Assembly (NCBI RefSeq): GCF_000787575.1
Contig: NW_012236531.1
Coordinates: forward strand, 125,490 to 189,489
Source: Acytostelium subglobosum LB1
Lineage: Eukaryota > Evosea > Eumycetozoa > Acytosteliales > Acytosteliaceae
DNA length: 64,000 nucleotides
Direction: 5' to 3'
Shown piece by piece: positions 12,041 to 22,763 of the stretch. Made by a program: the position numbers and the translations under genes. The stretch's first letter is position 1. Each line of letters starts with the position of its first letter. The notes beneath the pieces are model-generated. The model was not told the origin of the DNA and did no database searches. It saw only the letters and a list, made by a program, of their open reading frames with translations.

Positions 12041-13734
12041 GCCTCGACCCTCGACCCTCGACCCTTGACTCTAACCCTCAAACCTCGAATTACTTCAGAT
12101 TCTTTAAGTTTAGAAACATTGTAATATCATTGATAGTTGTTGGATTTGTGATTGGTGCTGTGTTTCAATCAAAGAGGACAGAGTCTGTTAGACGTTGGCC
12201 TGTTGGAATTGATGGCAAACAGTTTATGTTCTCGGGTGATAAGGGTCAATGTCAGATTATAACAGACTTTACACCGTGGCCTGACTTTATACCAAAGGGC
12301 TTCACAAAGTACTTGGTGGGCACACAGAGCTGTCCTCGTGACAAGCCCTTCTCGCATCTGTCGGCCGATCACATGCTGACGATTGAGTGTGGCGATGGCG
12401 AGGAAGCTTCGTTCACACAGTCGCCAAACTTCTTCACCGCCATGAAGGAGCACAATACATTTGGTCGTGAGCTGCGGCCACTCGACGAACTATACTCGCC
12501 ACAACAGACCGTCACACCCTACAAGGCAGGCGAACCAGTGAGAGTACTCGACGAGACTGTAGTGGCCACGTGTGGCCAGCGACAAGAGGTCCACATGCAA
12601 AACGTAGCCAAGGACAAGGTGTTGGAGCGAGCATCACATTTTAAGCAGTCGACTGCGACTGCCGCGACAGGGACTGCGACTACAGCCACAACAGCCTCGA
12701 CCAAGCCAATCAATATATTGTTTATGATGATCGACGCGTTGTCCCGCGCACACTTTAGACGAGCTCTACCAAAGACATTCGATCGCCTGCAGGCGATTCA
12801 AGACGCTGGACACTCGACCGTGTTCCAGTTCATGCGCTATCATTCGCTCAAGCCCTTCACCGACCCCAACACAATCGCCATGTACACTGGCTACAACTCG
12901 CTCAACTACAATCATGAGTTTGACAGCGAGCTCGCCGCCAAGCACAAGCGGGCGCCACACGACTGGACTCGCGACCCGCTCTACTTCCAATCGTTCAGGA
13001 ACGACAGCTACTCCACCGCCTGGGTGTACGGCTTCTGCGAGGACTGGTTCCAAGCCTACCTCTTCAAGAACAAGCCGGCCGACGTGATCGATCACGAGCT
13101 GGTGTTGCCGTTCTGCTCGCCTGAGGCCTATCCCCCACAGCAGCCTTTTGGCAACTTTGCCGGACCCTACTCATTTAAGCGTCGATGCATGGGCAACGAG
13201 ATGATACATCGTCGCGTCTTTGACTACATCAATCAGTACTGGGACAACTACCGTACGGTGGGCAAGATAGTGCACGCTACGATAATGGATGCCCACGAGG
13301 GCACCATGGATGTCATCAAGTTTGCCGACGACGCATTCTCAGATTTCGTCGGCGACGAGATGGCCGCACGCTACAACGACACATTCATGATTCTGGTCGG
13401 CGATCACGGCTCACACATGGGACCGTACTATCTTTGGGCACCTGGTGGTCATGTAGAAGTGGCCATGCCTGCTTTATACTTTGTGCTACCCAATTGGTTC
13501 TTGGCAGCACATCCCGAAGTCAAGACCATGTTATTGGCCAACGAGAACAAACTGTCGACACCATTCCTGCTCTACGACACATTACGAGCATTCTCCAAGT
13601 ATCCAGAGTTTGGAGGCATTGATCTACAAGACATCCACGATCAAAGGACATCAAAAGGACTACTCTCTACCATACCAGACGATATATCCTGTCAAGATCT
13701 TGGTATACCCTATGACTTTTGTCAATGTCATTGA
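11500..13734 (+). CDS. Polytopic membrane protein with DUF229 (alkaline-phosphatase-like) domain
   Basis: The frame is open over 744 codons, but bases 11979-12098 form an intron (GTATGT donor, TTCAG acceptor) of exactly 120 nt without stops; spliced, the protein is 704 residues. The N-terminal about 220 residues hold five hydrophobic segments (about 5-25, 40-62, 105-122, 135-158, 163-180) split by an Asn-rich loop. A luminal-type region follows, then the DUF229 core: FMMIDALSR (metal-binding Asp and candidate nucleophile Ser near residue 370), the FQFMRYHSLKPFTDPN strand, and VGDHGSHMG (Asp-His-Gly near 593). DUF229 belongs to the alkaline phosphatase/sulfatase superfamily; its substrate is not known. 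Cys residues around GFCEDWF and LPFCSPE suggest an extracytosolic domain. Membrane topology is inferred. Confidence 0.85.
11999..12087 (+). repeat. CCCTCAA minisatellite inside the DUF229 gene intron
   Basis: About a dozen tandem heptamers (CCCTCAA, drifting to CCCTCGA) fill most of the 120-nt intron. On the opposite strand they read TTGAGGG, a telomere-like G-rich unit. Confidence 0.85.
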
Positions 13735-14064
13735 TTGATTGATTGATCGGTGCACTAATAATAATAATTTAGTTGTAGACTTTACATGTTCATAGATATT
13801 GTACACATCATTTGATCATTACAACAAACATTCTTAGAATGAAAGTCGAAACAATCAAGTCAATCAATCACTTCATCGCAGTGACTCAGCCTGATTTGGG
13901 ATGTGCCCCCAAGAGTGACTTTCCATTCTTCTTCACACTCTCTTGAGAGGTTCATTTAATTAATCATTTGACTCACTTCACCATTATCAAACATATAATA
14001 TATATTCATACTTATACATACATACATATTTATATACATACTCATACATACTTAAAACTTGATA
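13735..14064. other. Intergenic spacer
   Basis: 330 bp between two same-strand genes. TGAT repeats follow the stop codon at 13735-13747, and an AT-rich CATA/TATA run at about 13990-14060 precedes the next start. No other feature is seen. Confidence 0.5.
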
Positions 14065-17000
14065 ATGAAGAAATTGTTGTTTAAATTGGCTGGACAAGAT
14101 CCTGGTGATCAGAATAATGCTGGACAGGATCAACCAATGGCTGAACCTGAGGCACCAGCTGCACCAGCAGACTCTGCTGATGATCTGAGAAGGAGGAGAA
14201 TGGAAAGGTTTCAACAGTTGGAGTTACAGGAGCAACAACTTCAAATGCAACAGCAACAGCAACAGCAACAAAAGTCACCATCACCCCAAGCACCATCATC
14301 ACCTGTTCACAAACCTGTTGTTGCAGCTACATCACCAACTGCTACAACTACAACCACAACTAAGAGCACTACATCACCTGCTGCTACTGCAGCTGCTGTT
14401 ACACCATCAAAGCCTGTTACACCAACTCAAGTCAAGAGTCCACAAGCACCAAAGATTGTTCAATGTGATGTGCCAATGACAGAGTCAGACTATTTCGTCC
14501 TCGAGAAGATACTATTAATCTACTTGAAGCCAACTGTATGTGTGTCTGATCGATCAATCAATCACTCAATCACTCACTCAATCAATCAATCATACTTTAT
14601 TAGAATGAGAACAAAGCAGTATATCTTCAATCAATGGCTAATGACTTGAAGAATGAGATGCAAAGCAATGGCACAAGTTGTTTGAAGTTGGACAGTGAGT
14701 TGTTGGACAGGTTCATCGTGGAGCGATTGTCGACACAGACCAACTATCCAGCGGTGGAATACTTGATCGGTTGTTACAATCGCGCAAAGACAGAGTGTAG
14801 GAAGAAGAATAGATTCTTCACGATCGACGCCACACTCGAGACCAATCTGACCGAGCTGGTCATTCGCTACTTGGGCATCGTGTTGACCATCCCCGACATG
14901 TTCCAAAACTCCACCAGCATCCATGGCAAGGGACCCATGCAGCTACTGCCCCATCTCAACGGTGACAGTGTCGAGGAGATAACATACGAGTTCCTTCAAT
15001 CATTCTTGGAGCTCTATCAAGAGGATAAGAGACAGGTATGTATAGTAAAGCGGATGCTCATTGGCCTGGACTTGGGCCATTACTAACAACCATGGAACAA
15101 TCAGATCTTCGAGCCACTGTTCACACAGATATCGACCAAGATGGTGCAACTCTCATTGATTGGCAACTTCATGCCATACTTCAAGGCCTTCTCTACACTC
15201 ATCCAATTCAAACAGATTGCAGACATTGTATGTTCCTGCCGCCACTAATTCATTCAAGATGTAGTCCATCACTAACCATCCCTCAATCAATGAATGGATA
15301 ACAGTTTATAACATCACAATACTGGAATCCACCACAGAACAATGGAGCTCAGATGGAGAATGCAACATTGTTGGGAGCATTCTTTGCACCGAGCGCAATA
15401 TCAAAGGATAATGTCATATTGATGCACTACTTTAAGAACGCATCAGAGATGAATCAGACCAATATCAGGGATGCATTCACATCCATTCAAGCATTGCTGA
15501 AAACCTATCATGCAGGTGTTCATCAGCTGGTTCGCTCTTTGCTCAAGTCATCGCCCGAGGCCAAGGAAGCCTTCCTCGTATGGATATGCTCAGCGATCGA
15601 CAAGAACTTTGGCCGCACCAAGTTGAACGTTGACGCGGCCACCACGGCCTCGGACGGCTTTGCCCTCAACCTCTGCGCCGTGATGATATTGTTGTGTGAG
15701 GCGTTTGTGGACGTCACCTTCTCCAAGGTGTCTTCGGTCGACACCAACTTCCTCCTGGACAGTCCAAGACATAACCTCACAGAGTACACACGTCTGATGG
15801 CCACCTCTGACGAGGTTCAAGAGTGGAAGGAGAAGAAGCTCCTCATACCCACCCTCCCAGCCAACTTCATCACCGAGTGTTTCTTTGTCGCTCTCCGATG
15901 TATCCACATTGGTCTTAACTCATCATTCACAAAGATCAAGAATATTACAAGGAATCTAGACGTATGTTATGTTATGTTATCAATCGCAGTCCATTTCGCC
16001 AATGTACTCACTCAATCAATCATTCCAATCAATCAATAGTATCTTGAGGGACAGAAGAGAACACTCGAGGAGACAAAGTCAGCATGGCAAAATGTAAGTT
16101 GATCAATCATTCAATCAATCAATCAATTGATCAGCCTGACTGACAATTTTAATGCCTAGACTCCACAAGGTCGCCAGAATGAAGCCCGTCTCCAAATGTT
16201 GAAGAAACAGGAGGATCACATCAAGGGTCTTCTCTTTGCATCAGAAGCTCAGTTGTTCGAGACAACCTTCCTCCAGAAGACATCCTACTTCCTGATCTTC
16301 ACTTGCAAGTGGCTTCAAAAGGTCATCAATCCAACAAACCAAAAGTATGTTACCAATCAATCAATCATTCAATCAATGAATGAGTGACATGGTCTAATCA
16401 AACATCCTCCACACCAGGCTTCCACTCCCTCCAACTCCACCTCCACAGTTTGCAGCATTGCCAGAGTTCTGTATTGAGGATGTTGTGGACTTCTTTGAGA
16501 GTGTATCAATGTACGCTTCACACGAGCTTGAGCGTCTACCATTGGAGCACTTGATGGACTTCCTCATCACTGTGTTGGCCACACCAGAGTACATCAAGAA
16601 CCCATACCTCAAGGCCAAGATCGTAGAGATCATCTCTCGCTTCCTGCCCCAGAAGAACCGTCCAAACAACGACCATCTGGTATCACTGTTTGAGTGCAGC
16701 GAGTTGGTCAAGGACAACCTGATCCCCGCCCTGATGCGCTTCTACGTCGACATTGAGTTCACAGGCTCGCACAACCAGTTCTATGAGAAGTTCAACTATC
16801 GTTACCAGGCCAGCAGCATGCTCACCTACCTCTGGGAGAACCCGTTCTTTAAGAACAAGATCATTGCCGAGACGCGCAAGCCAGAGTCATTCCTGCGTTT
16901 CAACAACATGGTGCTCAACGACTCGATCTATTTGCTGGACGAGTCTCTGGCCAAGCTTGCTGAGATCAGGAACTGCCAGGCGATGTTTGAGGACCCCTCG

Positions 17001-17807
17001 TGGCAGACCATGCCAGAGGATCAGAAGCGTGAGAAAGTCGAAGGATTCCATCGTTACGAGAGTATCGCCCGTTCCAGTCTCCAACTGGGTGGTAACAACA
17101 TCAACATGTTGCGCTTCCTCTCCCAAAAGGTGATTGAACCCTTCATGCGTCCAGAGATCTTGGACCGTATTGCCGCAATGATGAACTACTATCTCTCCCA
17201 ACTCGTTGGACCAAAGTGTACAGAGCTAAAGGTAATGTCTATTTGATTGATTGATGGAGTAAGGACCGATGCTAACATCACGCGCACACACATATAGGTC
17301 AAGGAGCCAGAGAAGTATGCATTCAATCCAAAGCAGTTGCTTCAGCAACTGACTGATATCTATGTATATCTGTCAAAGGATGAGCGATACATCAGAGCAC
17401 TGGTAAGGGATGGCCGTAGTTTCAAGATTAGTATGTTCCAGACTGCCGACAAGATCATGAGGAGAGAGAGATTGAAGAGTGAGGACGATTTAGATCGCTT
17501 CAGCGATTTGATCAAGAAGCTGGAGAAGGCACACCAGGAGGAGGAGCAGGAAGAGGAGGATCTTGGCGAGGTGCCCGATCACTTCCTGGATCCAATCATG
17601 AGCACTATTATGCGCGACCCAGTCCTGTTGCCCACTAGCAAGAACATCATTGACCGATCCACTATCGTGCGTCATTTGCTCAGCGACCAAACCGACCCAT
17701 TCAATCGAAACAAGCTCACTGAGGACATGCTCTTACCTGCCACTGAGCTAAAGGAGGAGATTGAGGCTTGGATCAAGTCAAAGAAGCAGGCCAAGATGCA
17801 GCAATAA
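14065..17807 (+). CDS. nosA: U-box ubiquitin conjugation factor E4 (Ufd2 homologue, NosA)
   Basis: Eight exons are inferred: 14065-14535, 14604-15035, 15105-15227, 15305-15961, 16040-16093, 16160-16344, 16418-17231 and 17298-17807. All have GT/AG sites in continuous frame and together encode 1081 residues. After a Gln/Thr/Ala-rich leader (1-130) comes the Ufd2 core, with family segments such as [37 protein letters not shown] and [20 protein letters not shown], and a C-terminal U-box (about 1003-1070) beginning [21 protein letters not shown]4 enzymes lengthen ubiquitin chains on substrates for proteasomal delivery. In D. discoideum the Ufd2 homologue is NosA, needed for development; the length and architecture here match. 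Most introns carry ATCA repeats. Exon 5 is only 54 nt. Confidence 0.92.
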
Positions 17808-18064
17808 GTAGTGTGTGTTACCAATCAATCAATCAATGAGTTTTCTTGAATCATTAAACTGTCACATTTATACAAGTTGTTGTTGTTGTTATTATTGTTG
17901 TTGAATATGGCTGTATTCTTTGGACACACAACCACTTGACAGTCTGATGGATGTTTGTTCCCATCAGGTATTGTTGTTGTGTTGTGTTGTGTTGTCATCT
18001 GTAGCTGCTGACGCCGCTGCCCATGAGTGATGTGTGTGCTTGAAACCTCGTCAACTCCAACTTG
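17808..18064. terminator. Convergent 3' region
   Basis: About 257 bp between the stop codons of nosA (+) and the four-TM gene (-). AATCAATC repeats at 17820 and GTT/ATT repeats at 17875-17900 are present. Transcript ends of both genes must fall here; no definite polyadenylation site was assigned. Confidence 0.35.
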
Positions 18065-19288
18065 TTATGCTGAGACGACTGGCGCGGCGGAACTGTACAG
18101 TACCATGTCATTGCGGACACGACAGGCTATCATAAAGACGATCATTCGCAGTAGGAACAGTGGTGAATACAGCTGAGAGATGATCTGAACAAACATTGAC
18201 AGTCCATCCAAAAAGACAAACAGTGAGAGCAATATCGGTTTGTTCTTGGACACTGCATATACGCCCATTATATCCGAGAGTATGACCAATATCAGCATCA
18301 ACAGCATTGAGTTAAAGTGCATGATCTGGGCCATCAACAGTGCACAATAGAATACCTCGCACGTGATCAACGACACCAAGAACTTCCTAAAATGGTAAAG
18401 ATGATTGATTGATTGATTGAGTGAGTGAGTGAGTGATTGATCATTTGTTGGACATGATGTAAGAGATACAAACTTTCGTCTATATGTTTCAAATCCTCCA
18501 TTCTGGAATCCATCATACATGCCGTATGACTCGAGATAGATGTGATCTTGATCTTGTAGTGTTGATGGTATGCCATTTTGATTGTAGTGTTGCAGTAGGA
18601 TGTCTGGATCGGCCAATCCTGCGTACAGTCCATTGGGATCGTGCTCGCCAGTGCTTGTGTGATGGTAGAACTTTGTCTCGTTGAGACCCAACGACACCTT
18701 GCCATCGGGATGTCTGATCACCAGCGTGTCCTTCTCCTTGAGCTGTGCATTCTCCCATCGCGTCGACAGAGTGGATGGGAAGGGGAAGTGTGACGTTGTT
18801 GATGGCAATGGCGGTGAGGTGGTCACTGTCGCCACAGTTGCCGTTGATGTGTTGGACATGGTGCCTCCAATTGACATTGAACGAGGTAAGTTTGTGTTTC
18901 TATTTACAGAGCGTGTCGTGCGAATGATGTCTCGCCAGTTTGTCAGTGTTGGTCTGTAGCCCGATTCGAATGGGTTGTCCAGTTGAGGATCTTCCTCCCC
19001 ATCATCATCAAACATTGAGCGTGAAGGATTGAATTGAATGATTGTATCACCAACACCAGTTGGTGGTTGTTGTTGTTGTTGTAACAGAGTTGTAGTAGCA
19101 TCACTATCTATATCAACTTCATCATCATCTTGATCGACAACGACATCATTATTATTGCTGCGGTTGTTGTTGTTGGTGTTGATGTTTAACATTGACGATG
19201 ATGATGAATCATTTTCAACAATATCTTCATTTGATAGATGATCATCATCATTTGTAATAGGTAGAACCATATATTTCTTCTTTGCCAT
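18065..19288 (-). CDS. Predicted four-TM membrane protein, unknown family
   Basis: Exons 19288-18474 and 18386-18065 give 378 residues. The 87-nt intron is a multiple of three, lacks stops and is full of ATCA repeats, so read-through would merely add 29 residues. The N-terminal about 130 residues are acidic and Asn/Gln-rich. A soluble middle region contains DTLVIRHPDGKVSLG and PDILLQHYNQNGIPS. The C-terminal about 110 residues hold four closely spaced hydrophobic helices (starting near FLVSLITCEV, SMLLMLILVI, PILLSLFVFL and PLFLLRMIVF), followed by a short polar end. I do not recognise the family. The order (acidic tail, soluble strand-rich part, membrane bundle) suggests cytosolic N-terminus. 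It is transcribed divergently from the Thr/Glu-rich gene. Confidence 0.75.
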   Translation of the reverse strand: MAKKKYMVLPITNDDDHLSNEDIVENDSSSSSMLNINTNNNNRSNNNDVVVDQDDDEVDIDSDATTTLLQQQQQPPTGVGDTIIQFNPSRSMFDDDGEEDPQLDNPFESGYRPTLTNWRDIIRTTRSVNRNTNLPRSMSIGGTMSNTSTATVATVTTSPPLPSTTSHFPFPSTLSTRWENAQLKEKDTLVIRHPDGKVSLGLNETKFYHHTSTGEHDPNGLYAGLADPDILLQHYNQNGIPSTLQDQDHIYLESYGMYDGFQNGGFETYRRKFVSLTSCPTNDQSLTHSLNQSINHLYHFRKFLVSLITCEVFYCALLMAQIMHFNSMLLMLILVILSDIMGVYAVSKNKPILLSLFVFLDGLSMFVQIISQLYSPLFLLRMIVFMIACRVRNDMVLYSSAAPVVSA

Positions 19289-19962
19289 TCTCTCTCTATA
19301 TATTATATATAAGTATCTATCTATCTATCTCTATATACTCTATGTGTAACAATACAAACAAATAAACAAACAAACCAAAGTCACATTCTCACAACATTGG
19401 GCTAATGTTCGCGAATTTATTGAACCCCCCACCTCATATTTTTGCTAGTAATGACGTTGATGCTCAAACTACACTAGTTTGTGTTGTGCTCAGTTCCATC
19501 CAATCTCGGATAATGAATCATTAACAAGATTAATCTTATTATATAATTATATATATATATATCTCATTTTTTATATTAATATAAAACTACATATATATAT
19601 ATAATCTACTGATTGAAAATAAGGGAAATGATTTGGTCTTGACTTTGACCGAATGATAAATCAAAAACCAATCAAGAGCCCAAACATCAAGTGATTTCTG
19701 TGAATAGCTTCAATTTGAGTTGATTTTTTATCAACAAACAAAGAGGTGTTTCATTGTCTCATCATCACCTGAGTCTTTGAAGCTAGATTGAGGGGGCTTG
19801 GGTGTTGTTGAGTGATCTACGGGTAGGCCTTGCATATGACCCAAGTCACATCACATCACTTCATTCACATATTCACACATATACTTATAAATACTTTCAT
19901 ATACTTACTTATATATCTATTTATAAATCTTTATATCTCGCTACAACAGTCTTTTGAAAGAA
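19289..19962. promoter_or_regulatory. Divergent intergenic promoter region
   Basis: About 670 bp between two start codons pointing away from each other. It is strongly AT-rich with TATATA runs at 19540-19610 and CTAT repeats at 19312-19330. Both promoters must lie here; no specific factor site is claimed. Confidence 0.45.
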
Positions 19963-22187
19963 ATGGATGTAACACCTGCCACCACAACAGACTACTCGTT
20001 GCTTCAAAAGGAGATTGAAGATTACAAGAAGCGTATGGCAGAGGTCATCGCTGCCAATGAGAAGCTCAGTGAAGAGTTGCAACGTGTCAGAGTGGACAAT
20101 GAGTCACTCAATGTAAAATATGAAGAGTTGAGGAAGAAGACAACTACATCAACTGGTGCTACTGGTGCTACTGGTACTGCTGCCAAGACTACAACAACTA
20201 CTACCACCACAACTACCAAACAATCAACGTCATCATCAAATCTTGCCACAGGATTGTCTCCTGTAGGCAAGTCAACTATTGCGAGCAAGTCAACAACTGT
20301 ATCCACTCCGGACAAGAAGCCAACTACCTCGTCGACGACGACAACTACTCCAAAGTCAAGTCCTTCAATCACCAAGACATTGTCTTCATCAAAGTTGGTA
20401 TCACCATCGGTCACTCCAACCAAGCCATCATCATCATTGGCCAGTGCATCGAGCTCATCACCCTCAACCAAGAGCGTCATCCCAACTGCCAAACCATCCA
20501 CATCATCACCATCTGTTGTCAAGGTTAAGCCTGCCACTACATCGACAACATCAACAACCTCAACCACATCAACCACATCAACTCCACCCAAGGCATCCAC
20601 TATTGTCAAGCCTGTAACAGCAAAGACAACTACAACATCTACCACTTCAACAACATCCACTGCTGCCAAGCCTGTAACAGCAAAGACAACCACGACCACC
20701 ACAACCACAACAACAGCGTCATCGGTCGTTGCCAAGCCAACCACAGGAGCATCAAAGCCAGTGACTGCCACCACCGCGGCCAAGCCCTCAACTGTTACCA
20801 AGCCATCAGCAACAGCTGTCAAACCAGCCGTCTCCTCCATCAAGCCATCCAATATCGTCAAGCCAGTCACTGCTGTAAAGGTATGATTGATCAATCAATC
20901 GGTCACGCACATGTTCAAAATCTTACGCCGATCATCTTATCTATTTAGACTGCTGCCACCAAAGACAGTGCTATCAAGCCAATCAAGGCTGCAACAACCA
21001 CCACAACCTCTGCCCCTGCAGCTCCAGTATCGGCCCCAGTCACAGCCCCAGCTGCCTCCACAAATGTTGTAGTTGAGGAAATCAAGGCAGAGCCTATTGT
21101 TGTCCCTGCTGCTGTTGTAGAGGAGCCAAAGCAGGTTGATGAAGAGCCAAAACAAGAGGTAGCCCCAGTTGAGGAAATCAAAGAGAATGGTATCAACTCA
21201 CATCCAGTCGAGGTCCAAGCTCCACTGCAACAATTGGATGAGCCTGTGGTCGACAAGGTTGAGGATGTACATGTTGTAGAGGAGGAGCAGCAGCCCAAGG
21301 CAGATGTGGAGCAAGTGAATCATGTTGCTGAGGAGCAACCAAAGACAGAGGAGGTTCATCAAGAGGAGGTCAATCACATTCAAGAGAATGGTGTCCAGCA
21401 CGAGTCTGAGGTCGAACAACAAGTCGTGGAGCAAGTTCAAGTTGTTGAAACATCACATGTAGAGGAGGAGCAGGTTGCCCCAGCATCAGAGGAACTGGTA
21501 CAGGAGGAACAAAATGAGCAATCCGAAGTTGAGGAGGTTGTTGAAGATGTTGTTGTAGAGGAAGACAAGGCTGTTGAACATGAGGAGTCAACTGAGCAGC
21601 CAATTGTTGGCGAGGAAAACCACGTCCAGTCATCAGAGGTTATTGAACAAATTCAAGAAGAGGAGCACAATGACGTGCAAGAGCAAGTCGAGGAGCCAGC
21701 TCAAGAACAAGAGCAAGTCGAGGAGCAAGAACAAGAACAAGAGCAGGAACAGGAGCAGCAAGAGAATGTTGCTCAAACTGAGGAGATCAAGGCAGACGAT
21801 GATGTAGTGATTGAGGACGGTGAAAATACTGAGGAGGTCACAACAGAGAGTTTCAAGGATATTACGATCAGCACTGGATTCGATGACTTTATCAATCAGT
21901 TGGACAGCAAGTTCCAATCAGCATCAATCTTGGACGCACCAATTGGACTCGAGTCCACTCATGAGCAGGAAGAGGAGACAAAGACTGCACCACCAACAAC
22001 AACAACACTCTCCATTGACGACCTCGACTTGATTGGATCGCTCGGCGGCGTCCCATCTAGCACAACAGTACCAAGTAGCACTACCACCGCCGATGACTTT
22101 GGCATGTTTGAGAGTACACCAAACAACGCCGCAGCCACACTTCTCCAAGCCGAGACTGAGATTGGTGACAAGCTTGTAGACATTTGA
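19963..22187 (+). CDS. Low-complexity coiled-coil protein (Thr/Ser/Lys-Pro half, Glu/Gln/Val half)
   Basis: Exons 19963-20880 and 20949-22187, phase 0, encode 718 residues. The start is the first ATG in frame after an AT-rich leader. Residues 15-65 form a short coiled coil (heptads in EIEDYKKRMAEVI and NEKLSEELQRVR). Residues 65-345 are dominated by Thr, Ser, Lys-Pro and Ala with recurring KPVTAKTTTT-like units. Residues 345-620 are acidic and rich in Glu, Gln and Val with VEE and QEQ repeats. The C-terminal 80 residues look ordered: FKDITISTGFDDFINQLDSK and LSIDDLDLIGSLG. The unlike halves suggest a cytoskeletal or linker protein, but I recognise no family and assign no function. Confidence 0.8.
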
Positions 22188-22763
22188 ACAATTTCCAAAC
22201 GCCATCCCATCTCTTTGCGAATGACTGGACCAACATGTTTATGATCGATCAATCAATCAATCAATCAATAAAGGTTCTGTGACAAATCGAGTCATTCTCA
22301 CATAGAGGTGGTGATGTTCGAATCTGGATTCCAGCTTCCACAACAAATAAGTCTGACATAATGTTGGTATTGTTATAATCATTATCATTATTTATATCTA
22401 ATATATTAATAGTCACCAAATATTAACCATGGCAAGACTATTTATATAAATTATTGTTATTTTATTATCTATTCAGTGGTTTAGAAGAGTCAATCGAATA
22501 TGACGATGGAGTCAAGTCACATAAATGGTCTGGAATGACACCTCACAAGATTTCCTAATGTGGATACACAGAGTTCCCATTTATTCTCTCCAACAGAAAC
22601 TGGTATCTAGGAGGTGACTACGTCTTCCGTATTACCCGAGGAGAGAGATGTTTTTACACTGGATAATAATTATCAATAAAGACGAATGTTAATTAAAATA
22701 AATTAAGTCCCTTTGCAGATTGATCAAAGTTACCAACTTCATTCATTCGATCGTGACCATGTT
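22188..22763. other. Convergent 3' spacer
   Basis: About 575 bp between the stop codons of a plus-strand gene and the RhoGAP gene. An AATAAA-like element after ATCA repeats at about 22250-22275 could end the plus-strand transcript. The rest is AT-rich and shows no gene. Confidence 0.4.

Noticed and set aside
20022-20894. 290-codon minus-strand frame as a gene
   Set aside because: It is the exact complement of the Thr/Lys-Pro repeats of the plus-strand gene and is almost all Val, Asp and Ala, so it is a composition shadow.
22290-22350. Possible tRNA-like B box (GTTCGAATC)
   Set aside because: No A box, acceptor stem or cloverleaf could be built around it.
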